From Candidatus Zhuqueibacterota bacterium (GTDB lineage: Bacteria; Zhuqueibacterota; Zhuqueibacteria; Oceanimicrobiales; Oceanimicrobiaceae): a DNA stretch of 64,000 nt. The position numbers and the translations under genes were made by a program. The stretch spans positions 1 to 64,000 of the forward strand of contig JAJDAF010000032.1 in the NCBI GenBank assembly GCA_029261995.1, in the 5' to 3' direction. Position 1 is the stretch's first letter; each line of letters starts with the position of its first letter. Below the pieces are notes generated by a model that was not told the DNA's origin, ran no database searches, and saw only the letters and a program-made list of their open reading frames with translations. Positions 18,162-27,557 of this stretch are shown one piece after another.

Positions 18162-18800
18162 ATGAAAAAGCTAACCAACTTCGTTCTGGCGCTGTTCAGT
18201 ATTGTTGTCGCCGGTGCAATGACCCTCGGTTTTGTTGGCTGCACTTCCGAATCTCCACTTGACTCATCAGGGAAGTTATCATCTCCTGGCGAAGTGCGGA
18301 TACTGCAAATGGAAAGTGGGCCTCTTACCTTTGGTGCTGACGGCCCTGAGCCCATAACCGTGTCCGGCTTGATCACTCCTAAGAAGGGCGGGACTCTCGT
18401 ACTTCGTCAGGGAGTTTATGCAAAAGACGACCGCAAGAAGAAGGACAAGAAGCATAGTCCGCGCCAGGGAATCGCGCTAAAATTGCGCGCAAGACCAGGC
18501 AGTGTCGATAGGGCAATGACCGTGCAGCTCACCCTGCAGAATCCTGATATCGATATGGAATTCGGCCCGCATGGCGCCGTCTTTAACAGGGACCTGCTCT
18601 TGAACGTCAAGGCCATCGGCCTCGATCTGACAGATGTCAACACCGAAACGCTGGGCATCTACTATGTGAACTCCGAAACAGGAGAGTGGGAGAAAGCTGA
18701 ACACGCCCGCCTTCGAGTGAAAGCCGCAATCGGTTTCATCAAGATTCTCAAGGTCAGAATCCCTCACTTCTCACGCTACGCTTTGGCATGGAGCAATTAA
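18162..18800 (+). CDS. ZU5-like lipoprotein under sigma-54 promoter
   Basis: The 212-residue product has a lipoprotein signal with lipobox GFVGC (Cys near residue 27). The C-terminal half (about 110-210) contains FGPHGAVFNRDLLLNV, LGIYYVNSETGEWEKA and PHFSRYALAWSN. This layout (FGP-G-VF, then LYY...W, then HFSRYAL) resembles ZU5-type domains, a beta-rich module of protein interaction. The start is ATG 18162 with TTGGAG in front. Its paralogue, without signal peptide, is encoded 67 bp downstream, and an intrinsic terminator closes the pair. I infer a membrane-attached structural or sensory part of the signalling cluster; no enzymatic residues are apparent. Confidence 0.7.
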   Translation: MKKLTNFVLALFSIVVAGAMTLGFVGCTSESPLDSSGKLSSPGEVRILQMESGPLTFGADGPEPITVSGLITPKKGGTLVLRQGVYAKDDRKKKDKKHSPRQGIALKLRARPGSVDRAMTVQLTLQNPDIDMEFGPHGAVFNRDLLLNVKAIGLDLTDVNTETLGIYYVNSETGEWEKAEHARLRVKAAIGFIKILKVRIPHFSRYALAWSN

Positions 18801-18867
18801 CTGAGTATCCATTTGAGTTTGGACGATCTCGATACGTACAGATAAAAATTCTGTGGAGAAACGATAA

Positions 18868-19392
18868 ATGAGTTCTAATGTCGCAGGGAGTAGCTACAAG
18901 GCAGACTGCAAGGGCCTGGCTCAAGTCCTGAGCACTCAAGAAAACGATTGGCAACAGATGAGTTCCTTCCCTGCCCAGGGTGTCGGGCCAGCCCATGTCT
19001 TCCACGCCGAGGCACATATCAAGGCCCAGACCGGCGGTCGCGTCGTGGCGGGAAACCAGGAATTTGGGTACAGCAAAATACTGTTTCGGCCCGATGATTT
19101 GCAGCAGGATACGACCATTACGCTCGAGTGGGCGCCATACCCAACAGTAGAAGAAATAGTCAGCCACTTCAGATTTGGGCCGCACGGCACCGTCTTCAAT
19201 GCGCCGGTGCGGCTTGAAATCCATTATGAGACTGCAATATTGGACGAAATCACTGAAGACAAGCTTCATCTGCTGTACTACAAAGAGGAAGCTGACGCAT
19301 GGCAGCGCGTCCCGGCACTGATCATGGGTGAGCGGCAGAAAATCGTCACGCATATTTCTCACTTTTCGAGGTACGCTTTGGGTTTGGAGTAG
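18868..19392 (+). CDS. ZU5-like protein, paralogue of the preceding lipoprotein
   Basis: The 174-residue product lacks a signal peptide or membrane segment. Residues 80-174 align with the C-terminal half of the preceding lipoprotein: FRFGPHGTVFNAPVRLEI, LHLLYYKEEADAWQRVP and HISHFSRYALGLE. A GGAGAAA ribosome-binding sequence precedes ATG 18868. The pair looks like a duplication in which one copy stays in the cytoplasm and the other is lipid-anchored outside. Both are transcribed from the sigma-54 promoter at 18088 and end at the hairpin at 19439. Function unknown. Confidence 0.65.
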   Translation: MSSNVAGSSYKADCKGLAQVLSTQENDWQQMSSFPAQGVGPAHVFHAEAHIKAQTGGRVVAGNQEFGYSKILFRPDDLQQDTTITLEWAPYPTVEEIVSHFRFGPHGTVFNAPVRLEIHYETAILDEITEDKLHLLYYKEEADAWQRVPALIMGERQKIVTHISHFSRYALGLE

Positions 19393-19438
19393 GTGAGCCA
19401 CGAAATAGCGTAACCCTGACACATTCCCGTTTCGACAT

Positions 19439-19466
19439 CAAGGCCCATGCTCATGCATGGGCTTTT
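19439..19466 (+). terminator. Intrinsic terminator
   Basis: Perfect 8-bp stem GCCCATGC/GCATGGGC (19443-19450 with 19455-19462), loop TCAT, followed by TTTT. It separates the two ZU5-like genes from the long kinase/transporter run, which then needs its own promoter between 19467 and 19613; no clear one was found. Confidence 0.8.
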
Positions 19467-19613
19467 GTGCTGTACTCGAGAGCTAACCGACAAACGTCGG
19501 TTGTGTCCTGATTCAACACAAACAGCATAAATGATCGTGGCTTGCTCGCCGATAATGTAACGACAGGCCTTTGCATAGGTCTTTCACCTAAACTGAGGCT
19601 AAATCGAGAAAGA

Positions 19614-22058
19614 ATGGCAGGAATTACGCAGCAATCACTTGGCAACATCCTCGTGGGTCGCGAGCGCGAACTGAGCCTGCTGCGTAAAACATGGCAGCAG
19701 GCGAGACAGGGTTCAGGCTCCTTGGTGCTGATCACCGGAGAGGAGGGAATCGGGAAAAAAGCGTTGGTGCGCCGCTTTGTTGAAGGAGCGCTGCGGGACG
19801 AAGGGGCCATTCTCGGTTCAGCAAATTTTGCCCAAAGCAATTCCTGCGAGCCTTATGCACCCTTCCTGAAAATCGTCACTAAATTGCAGCACTCAGTCTC
19901 ACATGACACCTCCAACCTGCAAACAGTATGCGTGCCGGGACCTGCCAACGCCAGCTTCCAGCAGTCGGGCAATTGGGACCTTCAATCACTCTACTCGTTA
20001 CAGGCAGAGCGTCAGCTCGTGCAACAGCGCCTGTTGTCATCGGTTCTCCAGGCATCACAAGAAAAACCGTTGCTAATTGAGTTATCCGACATGCAGAGTG
20101 CCTCCATTACTGCATGGCGGTTTCTTCACTATCTATGTGAAAGCGTCAGTGAGCACAGCCTGCTGATCATCGCGAGCCTGCAGCAGGCCGACACGGGAAC
20201 ATCAACTCCAAAGGACCTGCCATATTCAGATGTCCTACAGAGAATGAATCGCGAGGGTCTTCTAAACAAAATCGACGTGGGCCGACTCGATCCAGCCGAC
20301 GCCAGGGACGCACTCAGAGTCGCGTTCCCCAAAAGCGATTTTTCAGGCGGATTCGTGCCCATGTTGGTTGAGATTGCCGATGGCATCCCAGCACACCTTG
20401 TCAAATTGGTGACACTCGCCGTGGGAAAAAACTTTGTCTACCAACAAGACGAAATCTGGTTCAACCGCGATGGCGTCGAGCGGGAGCTGTTGCTTAAATT
20501 GTTGCGCGAACCCAATGAGAAGCAACCAACGCGAAAAATCCTGAGCAAACTCACAGCGACGGCCAGATCCATTTTGGAATATGCGGCAATCACCCCTAAG
20601 CCCATTGATGGTGCTCTGCTCGTCTCGGTTGTTGATGGGCGGCGTATACAAATAATCAAAAACCTGGCTCGTCTGGTTGAGAATCAACTGCTGCGGCAAA
20701 TTGGAGAAGACAAGTTCTGGTTCGGGCCGTTCTTGACGCCATCAGCCCTGATAGAGAAAATTGCTCCTGACAGACTCTTGTCCATGCATCGGGAAATTGC
20801 CGCTGCCATAGAAACCTCAGAGCGAATAGCAGGTCCAGACAGAACCTATCGCCTGGCCCATCACTGGTCGCGAACGAACGAACACGGGCAGGCCTTCCGT
20901 TACTTGAGTGAGGCCGCCAAAGTAGCGATCACAAATTTTGCCTTCCTGGAGGCACGGCACTTTATCCAGCAGGCCGTCTGCATTCTCGATATCAAACCCG
21001 ACGCAGCGCACAAGGAAGATGCCGTACGCCTCCTGACACAGGCAGCCTGGCTGACCAGAATTCTCGGCTACTGGGGTGAGTCCAAAGAATACTGTTCGCG
21101 GGCTCGAAGACTGATGGACGATAATGTTGACGATTGCTACATGAACCAGGTACTCATACAGGAAGGGTTAACACACTTTCGGCGGAATGACTGGGGCCAG
21201 GCGCGGGCAGCTTTCGAGCACTGCCTTTCCAGCCGGATATGCTTGAGTCTGTTTGACCAGGCCATGATTCTGAATGGGCTTGGTAGCCTGCACTTCGAAA
21301 TGTCAGACTACAAAAAGGCAAACAAATGCTTTGAAGAGGCGCTCGACCTGGCCAACACCGCAAATGCCACAAGACTGAAAGCCAACATAATCAACAGTCT
21401 CGGCGCAGTCAAAAACGTTCGCGGCAATCACGTCCAGGCGCTCGCCCTCTACAGTCAATGTATTCCGCTATTTGACGGCCTCGGAGATCTGCCCGGCATG
21501 GCCAAGGTCTATCACAATATCGGCATGACCTACGCGGATGAATGCAATTGGGATGAGGCCAACAAGTTCTATGGCAAGAGCCTCAAAGTCTCAGATGAGA
21601 TGGGCCTGGCGCCGCTCAAATCGACGACTTTCCTAAATCGAGCTATGGCGCTTCTCCATTTAAAAAAGTTTGACGAGGCAAGGGAGTACAACTTCAAAGC
21701 TCACAGACTTCTGCAGCGCCTGGGGGACAACCTCGGGATGGCCGAGTACCACAAAATCCAAGGCGTCATCGAACGTCACGAGTCGCGTTGGCAAGAAGCT
21801 GCCGGCCACCTCCAAGAAGCCTCGAAACAATTCGAGAGCCTGCGCAACCAGCTTGGCAGCGCGGAGACAGCGTACGAGCTGGGTCAATTGTCAATCGAAA
21901 TTGGAGAACATGACACGGCGGTGACCTGGCTGAAGCAAGCGATACAAAGCTACTCTGAGTTGGGGTTGGAAGACAAGGTGAAAATGATAAACACCATCCT
22001 CCAGAACTACCACCAAGACAAACGGCCGGTTGCACCATTCACCGAGGCGAATCAATGA
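19614..22058 (+). CDS. Degenerate AAA/NTPase domain with C-terminal TPR repeats
   Basis: The 814-residue product (ATG 19614, GAGAAAG in front) begins with an AAA_16-like NTPase module: LVGRERELSLL near residue 10 and the Walker A position GEEGIGKKAL near residue 45. Walker A has Lys where Ser/Thr is expected. The Walker B region reads LLIELSDMQSAS, missing the first acidic residue and the WAD of active relatives. The same module in the kinase at 23314 is intact, so this one is probably a pseudo-ATPase. From about residue 400 to the end lie around nine TPR-like repeats (YHNIGMTYADECNWDEANKF is clear). It overlaps the next gene by four bases (ATGA). Role: probable scaffold for the kinase, by inference. 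Confidence 0.8.
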   Translation: MAGITQQSLGNILVGRERELSLLRKTWQQARQGSGSLVLITGEEGIGKKALVRRFVEGALRDEGAILGSANFAQSNSCEPYAPFLKIVTKLQHSVSHDTSNLQTVCVPGPANASFQQSGNWDLQSLYSLQAERQLVQQRLLSSVLQASQEKPLLIELSDMQSASITAWRFLHYLCESVSEHSLLIIASLQQADTGTSTPKDLPYSDVLQRMNREGLLNKIDVGRLDPADARDALRVAFPKSDFSGGFVPMLVEIADGIPAHLVKLVTLAVGKNFVYQQDEIWFNRDGVERELLLKLLREPNEKQPTRKILSKLTATARSILEYAAITPKPIDGALLVSVVDGRRIQIIKNLARLVENQLLRQIGEDKFWFGPFLTPSALIEKIAPDRLLSMHREIAAAIETSERIAGPDRTYRLAHHWSRTNEHGQAFRYLSEAAKVAITNFAFLEARHFIQQAVCILDIKPDAAHKEDAVRLLTQAAWLTRILGYWGESKEYCSRARRLMDDNVDDCYMNQVLIQEGLTHFRRNDWGQARAAFEHCLSSRICLSLFDQAMILNGLGSLHFEMSDYKKANKCFEEALDLANTANATRLKANIINSLGAVKNVRGNHVQALALYSQCIPLFDGLGDLPGMAKVYHNIGMTYADECNWDEANKFYGKSLKVSDEMGLAPLKSTTFLNRAMALLHLKKFDEAREYNFKAHRLLQRLGDNLGMAEYHKIQGVIERHESRWQEAAGHLQEASKQFESLRNQLGSAETAYELGQLSIEIGEHDTAVTWLKQAIQSYSELGLEDKVKMINTILQNYHQDKRPVAPFTEANQ

Positions 22059-23314
22059 AATCCCGAGGTGGAGTAACAATTAAAGAGTGCCTGGCGCGAA
22101 TGGCCGGGCTTGCAAAGCAGGCAGCTTCCCAGTCAGGCGGAGAAAACGACCCGAAAATTGCTGCGCTTGTCAAGACTCTCCACAAGCTCAGCACCGAGGA
22201 ATTCCCCAAGGAACCTGATTCATATTCTGACCTGCGGGATGACTCGCTCCAAAAGGTAAGCCGTTATATTGAGCTGGCGCAAGTGACTCTGGAAACCGTT
22301 CATTCAACGCTATCGGAACAAGAACAACAGCAAGATATTCTGCTCGCTTTGGGTGAGACCTTTGAGGCATTGGGTAACTATGACGCTGCCCTGAAGAACT
22401 ACCAGAGCACCTTTCGAATCGTAGAAACAAGTAGGGACCAATCTCTGCAAGGCCACGTTCAATATCGTATGGCCAGAATCTACTCAGAGATGGGAGAATG
22501 GAAAGCGGCGCAAGACCTCCTCCACAAGTCCATCTCAACACTTGCTGCAGCCGGTAAAAAGAGCGACGTTGCGCTGGCTCAAATTGAACTGGGCACCATC
22601 TCCTACCGGCAAGGAGAGTACCACGAGGCTCGCGAAACATTGCAGAAGGCCTTGCTCGCTTGCCAGGTTGCAAATGATATTCCCAGCAGTGCACTTGCGA
22701 GCAATCAATTGGGCACCATCCATCGCATATTGGGCGATTATGACGAAGCTCATACACATTTCCATCAAGCCCTGATAGAATTTCAAAGCATCCAGAACTC
22801 CCAGGGCACAGCAGAAAGTCTCAACAATCTCGGGCTTTTTCACTTTCGTCAGAATCAACTTAACCAGGCCATCACCTACTATGACAAATCACTAAAACTT
22901 TGTCATGAGATGGGATACTTTCCGCTCTCGGCTTTTGTCTTCCTGAACAAGGCCGAGTACTTCTTGAAAACCAAAGATTATCCGGTAGCCGCATCGCATT
23001 GTTGCTGTGCCCTGGAGCGCCTGGTGCGCCTCAAGAATCCCATCGGAATAGCAAAAACAGACATGATCTTTGGCCGCATTCTTTGGAAGGCTGGCGACCA
23101 GACAACGGCGGAAGCCTTCTACCGCGAGAGCCTGGGTCTGTATGAGAAATTTCGTATTCCGTTAGGATTAGCTAACTGCTCCGAAGAATTTGCTACGATG
23201 TTGACCGAAATCGGCAAACCTGACGAGGCGACCGAATTCAAAAACAAGGCTGATGAGCTCTACTCCAGGTTGAACATAGAACGTCAAAGCGTGGGGTTGT
23301 CCAGGAAAGCCTGA
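22055..23314 (+). CDS. TPR-repeat protein
   Basis: The 419-residue product is made almost entirely of TPR-like helical repeats from about residue 90 onward (ALGETFEALGNYDAALKNYQ, IELGTISYRQGEYHEA, NNLGLFHFRQNQLNQAITYY). No signal peptide, membrane helix or catalytic motif is visible. Its start overlaps the stop of the preceding gene (ATGA) and its own stop overlaps the start of the kinase gene (TGATG), so the three are translationally coupled. Its repeats resemble those at the C-termini of both neighbours, which suggests all three derive from one ancestral NTPase-TPR architecture. Likely a protein-interaction scaffold. Confidence 0.85.
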   Translation: MKSRGGVTIKECLARMAGLAKQAASQSGGENDPKIAALVKTLHKLSTEEFPKEPDSYSDLRDDSLQKVSRYIELAQVTLETVHSTLSEQEQQQDILLALGETFEALGNYDAALKNYQSTFRIVETSRDQSLQGHVQYRMARIYSEMGEWKAAQDLLHKSISTLAAAGKKSDVALAQIELGTISYRQGEYHEARETLQKALLACQVANDIPSSALASNQLGTIHRILGDYDEAHTHFHQALIEFQSIQNSQGTAESLNNLGLFHFRQNQLNQAITYYDKSLKLCHEMGYFPLSAFVFLNKAEYFLKTKDYPVAASHCCCALERLVRLKNPIGIAKTDMIFGRILWKAGDQTTAEAFYRESLGLYEKFRIPLGLANCSEEFATMLTEIGKPDEATEFKNKADELYSRLNIERQSVGLSRKA

Positions 23315-26300
23315 TGAAGAAGATCAAGCAGTACAAGATCATCGAGAAGCTGGGCACAGGAGGAATGGGAGAGGTCTACAAAGCCCACGATTCTATTCTC
23401 GACCGACCGGTCGCAATCAAGCTGATGCATCCGCATTTGCACGAAGATAAAGTCAATGACGCTCGCTTCATGCATGAAGCGAGGATCGTAGCCAAGCTCG
23501 TGCACCCAAATGTGGTCACCATCCACGAAGTGGGTGAAGCCGAGAATCGCCGATACATTGTGATGGAATTTATCGAGGGCGCATCGCTCACAAGCATCAT
23601 TCGGAAAGAAGGCGCACTCAACCCGGACCGGGCTATCAATATAACAGGTCAGATTTTGAGAGGCCTTCAGTATGCGCACAGCAAGGACGTTTTGCATCGA
23701 GACATAAAATCAGAGAACATTATGGTCACGGACGGGGACCACGTCAAGATCCTGGATTTTGGCATCGCGAAACTCATGTCGCAGCAAGGTCTCACCGTCG
23801 CAGGCGATCTACTGGGAACGCTCGAGTACATGGCGCCGGAGCAGTTTATGGGCGAACCGGTGGGCCCTAGTTGTGACATCTACGCTGTGGGAATTCTACT
23901 CTACCAAATGCTCACCTCGAAGTTGCCGTTCTTGAGTAATTCGCCCGCGGCAATCCTGTACAAACAACTCAACGAGGAGCCCGTCGCCCCGTCCTACTAT
24001 AACGACAAAGTAGAACCTGCCCTGGTCCAGGTAGTCCTCAAGGCCATCCACAAAGACAAAGCGGATCGATGGTGGTCTGCTACCGAGTTTGAGGCCGCCC
24101 TTGGAGACACCTTGGGAAAGGCGCCTGCACCGGCGACCCTGACGAAATCGGAATCCCAGAACCGCCCGCACCAAGTAGTTTTTGATATGGATGAGCCCGG
24201 GCAGACGGCGACTGTGACTCTGCGCTCCGTTTTTATCGGACGGGAATTGGAAAAGAAGAAGCTTGTTAGCCTGTTTGCCGATGCATTGCGAGGTCGAGGT
24301 CAAGCCGCGGTTATGATGGGCGAAGCGGGAGTTGGCAAGAGCACCCTGGCAGACCACTTCACAAAGTACGCCAAAGCAAATCAAGCTTGCGTGCTGTACG
24401 GAGCGTGTCTCTACCAGGACGGAATGGACGCTTATCTGCCATTCATCGACGCATTGCGGACGTTCTTCCACAACGACAGCTACAGCCTTGGAGAAGAAGC
24501 GCGGCAGCATCTCAAAGACGCTGTGCGCGACAAAGTCCCGATTCTCCTGGAAGTCGCTGACCGCCTGATGACGGTAGGCCCAAAAGTCCCGGAACAGACA
24601 CCTCCCGAACCAAGCTCAGCCAACTTGATTGAGGGCTTCTATCGCCTGATTGCCCTGCTCTCAACAATGCGACCCGTGGTTTTGGTCATCGATGACATGC
24701 AGTGGGCAGATGAAGCAACTCTCAGGCTTTTTCACTACTTATCGCGTTATGTAGCAAGCCACCCGGTGTTCCTGCTCGGGATCAGTCGCACAGATCGTTA
24801 TGACCTACAGCCAAATGGCAAACCCGGGATGCTCATGGAAGTTCTTGCCCGCATTCGGCGCGAGGGCACTTGTGAGCAAATCGATATCAACAGACTGGAC
24901 CGTGACAGCTGTGACCTGCTCATTGACAGGTCGATATCTCCCAACCAATTCACTGAAGAACTCTATGAGTCAATTTATCTCGAGACCAAAGGCAATCCGC
25001 TATTTCTGACGGAAACCCTGAAGCAGCTCCGAGAAAACGGTGGCATCTTCAATAAGGAGGAAACCTGGTACAACAAACGTGACGGACTCGAGTTGCTTGT
25101 GCCCAATCGAGTTGAAGACATCTTTGTTCGCAGGCTCAGCGGGCTCAGTGATGAAGAAAAAGACATTCTGCAGGTTGCCGCTGTCCAGGGTCACAAATTT
25201 GATCCGTCGTTGCTGTCTCGCCTGCTGGAAACTCCAAAAATCGTGCTGCTCAAAGTCCTGCATCGCATCGAAACTGAATTGCAGATCGTGATCAGCAACG
25301 AGCATGGCTTCCAATTTGAACATCCGATGCTCAGGGAATTGCTGTACAAGGATATCCCAACCGCTTTGAGTCGCGAATATCACCTCATGATCGCCAACGA
25401 GCTTGAAAAAATCTACGGCAGTGATTTTGGCGCTCTGGTGGGCGATGTGGCCCAGCACCTCAGACGAGGCGGCGACCACTTAAAAGCGCTGCCTCTGCTT
25501 TGTCAAGCCGGGATGCGCGCGTTTGGTATCTCGGCGTACCGTGAAGCCAGCCTTTTTTATGAGGATCTTCTTGCTTCCTCCACACAATGCGGCAAACCTA
25601 TCGACGAGTTAGTGGCTCTTGCTGAACTCCATTTCAATTTAGGAATCTGCTATGAAGAGACGAACCGGCTGCAGGACAGTCTCAAGGCTTACACGGAGGT
25701 TCTGAATTTCGGGCGGAGTAACAATGACGACAAGGGTCAAACCGACGCGCTGCTGCGTATCGGCAGGATCCATGGCAAACTCGGAGACTGGGATTCGGCG
25801 CTTTCGCACTATGACCTTTGTATCGAGCTGGCACAGCAGGCATCCGTCCAGAACGTGCTTAGCAGGGCCTATAACAATGTCGGTATCATCTACTTTCAGA
25901 AAGGTGATTTCGAACTGGCGCTCCAGCATTTTGAGCACACACTGCAAGCCATTGATTGTGACATGGGCGAATTTGACAAGGCGCATGCTCTGACCAACAT
26001 CGGGATCATCGCAAGCATTCGTGGCGAAAACAACGTCGCCATGGACAACTATCGCGAGGCTCTTGAAATCTACGCCAGGAAAGGCAATCGTCAACAGGAC
26101 CAGGCGCGAATATATCATAACCTGGGCATGGCGCATGCTGACACCGATGACCTTGACGCAGCGCTCAATGCATTTGAGCAGTGTCTGGATATTGCCTATG
26201 AGATACACGACAGACCCCTGCAGGCGCTCACGCACCTCAACATGGGCAAGACAATGGTCAGACAGGACAAGCTACTCGAAGCCAAGTCTCTGATGGAGAA

Positions 26301-26709
26301 GGCAATTAAGGTTTTCAAGCGTACAGACGATACTCTGAACATGGCGGAAGCACATCTCGTGTTCGGCCTGATTCATCATGGCGAAGGAGATTTTGCGGCT
26401 GCGGAAGAATCGTTAACAAGGAGCATGCAGCTCAATGACAAGCTCGAAAACAAGCAAGGGCAGGCCGAGTGTTACGTCGCCTTTGCCAAGCTTTGCTATG
26501 ACCGCCAAGATCAGGGCAGCGCGGAAGAGCATTTTGCAAAGGCTCTGCAAGCCTACCGGAGGCTGGACCTGCAGTCCAAAGTTGAAGATGTTCATAAGAT
26601 GATTGAAGAGTCCTTGCCCGATTCAGAGCTGAATGTCACAACGGTTGATACTGAGACCAGCGATGAAAATGCCGAGACCAAACGTGTTACAAAGGTCCAC
26701 CACAGCTAG
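23314..26709 (+). CDS. Ser/Thr protein kinase with AAA NTPase and TPR domains
   Basis: The 1131-residue product starts directly with a Hanks-type kinase (residues 5-265). It has the glycine loop GTGGMGEVY, VAIK, catalytic HRDIKSEN, DFG and APE, all intact. An AAA_16-type NTPase follows (about 305-660) with VFIGRELEKKKL, Walker A GEAGVGKST and Walker B VVLVIDDMQWAD, also intact. The rest (about 740-1100) is TPR repeats. No transmembrane helix is present, so it is cytoplasmic, unlike PASTA-type kinases. This kinase-NTPase-TPR layout is known from multidomain signalling kinases of several bacterial phyla. It is co-transcribed with two TPR proteins, and an FHA protein, the usual reader of phosphothreonine, follows 395 bp downstream of its stop. 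Confidence 0.93.
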   Translation: MKKIKQYKIIEKLGTGGMGEVYKAHDSILDRPVAIKLMHPHLHEDKVNDARFMHEARIVAKLVHPNVVTIHEVGEAENRRYIVMEFIEGASLTSIIRKEGALNPDRAINITGQILRGLQYAHSKDVLHRDIKSENIMVTDGDHVKILDFGIAKLMSQQGLTVAGDLLGTLEYMAPEQFMGEPVGPSCDIYAVGILLYQMLTSKLPFLSNSPAAILYKQLNEEPVAPSYYNDKVEPALVQVVLKAIHKDKADRWWSATEFEAALGDTLGKAPAPATLTKSESQNRPHQVVFDMDEPGQTATVTLRSVFIGRELEKKKLVSLFADALRGRGQAAVMMGEAGVGKSTLADHFTKYAKANQACVLYGACLYQDGMDAYLPFIDALRTFFHNDSYSLGEEARQHLKDAVRDKVPILLEVADRLMTVGPKVPEQTPPEPSSANLIEGFYRLIALLSTMRPVVLVIDDMQWADEATLRLFHYLSRYVASHPVFLLGISRTDRYDLQPNGKPGMLMEVLARIRREGTCEQIDINRLDRDSCDLLIDRSISPNQFTEELYESIYLETKGNPLFLTETLKQLRENGGIFNKEETWYNKRDGLELLVPNRVEDIFVRRLSGLSDEEKDILQVAAVQGHKFDPSLLSRLLETPKIVLLKVLHRIETELQIVISNEHGFQFEHPMLRELLYKDIPTALSREYHLMIANELEKIYGSDFGALVGDVAQHLRRGGDHLKALPLLCQAGMRAFGISAYREASLFYEDLLASSTQCGKPIDELVALAELHFNLGICYEETNRLQDSLKAYTEVLNFGRSNNDDKGQTDALLRIGRIHGKLGDWDSALSHYDLCIELAQQASVQNVLSRAYNNVGIIYFQKGDFELALQHFEHTLQAIDCDMGEFDKAHALTNIGIIASIRGENNVAMDNYREALEIYARKGNRQQDQARIYHNLGMAHADTDDLDAALNAFEQCLDIAYEIHDRPLQALTHLNMGKTMVRQDKLLEAKSLMEKAIKVFKRTDDTLNMAEAHLVFGLIHHGEGDFAAAEESLTRSMQLNDKLENKQGQAECYVAFAKLCYDRQDQGSAEEHFAKALQAYRRLDLQSKVEDVHKMIEESLPDSELNVTTVDTETSDENAETKRVTKVHHS

Positions 26710-26796
26710 GAACTCCAACCCCCACGGCTGTCCCGAAGTAAGAAAGTTCACACGAATTAATCGATGTGAAACTGATACGGAGTAGAGAGAAACCGT

Positions 26797-27096
26797 ATGA
26801 AAACATGCCCACGATGTCACACGCCCAACTCTGATGAACACAGGTTTTGCGGCCTCTGCGGCTACAATCTCGCGGTAGAAAGTGTCAGCAATTTCGTCAC
26901 CAAAGTTGCCATAAAAGCAAATGACGTTCAGTTTGACCTAGGAGTTCTTTGCTACAAGGATGGCAAGTACGACCAGGCGGTTGCCATATTTCAAAATCTG
27001 CTCGATAGCAACCCTGACAACCTGCAAGTCGCTCAGATGCTACAGCAAGTGCAGGAAGCGAGTAGAGAGAAAAAGGCCAACTCACAGTCTGATTGA
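26797..27096 (+). CDS. Small zinc-ribbon/TPR protein
   Basis: The 99-residue product begins with a zinc ribbon (CPRC...CGLC, residues 4-21), then a single TPR-like hairpin (FDLGVLCYKDGKYDQAVAIF, about 48-67). A larger protein of the same layout is encoded at 36077. The gene sits 87 bp after the kinase and eight bases before the FHA protein, which starts with the same kind of ribbon. I infer a small adaptor; no catalytic residues are seen. Confidence 0.75.
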   Translation: MKTCPRCHTPNSDEHRFCGLCGYNLAVESVSNFVTKVAIKANDVQFDLGVLCYKDGKYDQAVAIFQNLLDSNPDNLQVAQMLQQVQEASREKKANSQSD

Positions 27097-27104
27097 GGCA
27101 TACT

Positions 27105-27530
27105 ATGACGCCAGGAACGGCGAGCACCACGTGCTCTTACTGCAAACACGAAAATCTGGGCAGAAACAACTTCTGCACACAGTGCGGTTCGAAGCTGCTC
27201 CCAGACCAGGAGGCAAAGCCCCGCCTCTGCATTCTCTATGGGCAACCGCATGGTGCGGTGTTTCTGCTCCGAAAGGGTCGCACCACGATTGGTCATGATC
27301 CCGGGAACATCGTTGTTCTGGGAGATCAACATATTTCGAACAAACACGCAGCGATTAAGCTGGAAGACGGCTGCTTTTGGATTGAGGATCGCCTCAGCAA
27401 GAACGGCACCCATGTCAATGGACAGAGAATTATGCAGCGCACGCCACTTGCCAACGGCAGCGTGATAAAACTGGGGTCAACGATTCTAAAATTCGAGGAC
27501 GGCAATCAGAGCCAAATCGCGACCTCCTGA
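27105..27530 (+). CDS. Zinc-ribbon FHA-domain protein
   Basis: The 141-residue product has an N-terminal zinc ribbon (CSYC...CTQC, about residues 10-28) and an FHA domain (about 45-135). The FHA core shows TTIGHDPGNIVVLGD, HISNKHAAI and DRLSKNGTHVNG, including the Arg/Ser/Asn-type residues that contact phosphothreonine peptides in the family, although the first conserved Arg (GR) appears as GH. ATG 27105 is chosen; a TTG at 27093 is possible. Lying between a Ser/Thr kinase and a peptide importer, it probably reads kinase output. Its partner is not known. Confidence 0.85.
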   Translation: MTPGTASTTCSYCKHENLGRNNFCTQCGSKLLPDQEAKPRLCILYGQPHGAVFLLRKGRTTIGHDPGNIVVLGDQHISNKHAAIKLEDGCFWIEDRLSKNGTHVNGQRIMQRTPLANGSVIKLGSTILKFEDGNQSQIATS

Positions 27531-27557
27531 ACTTCCTATCTGGAGAACGATGGCACA

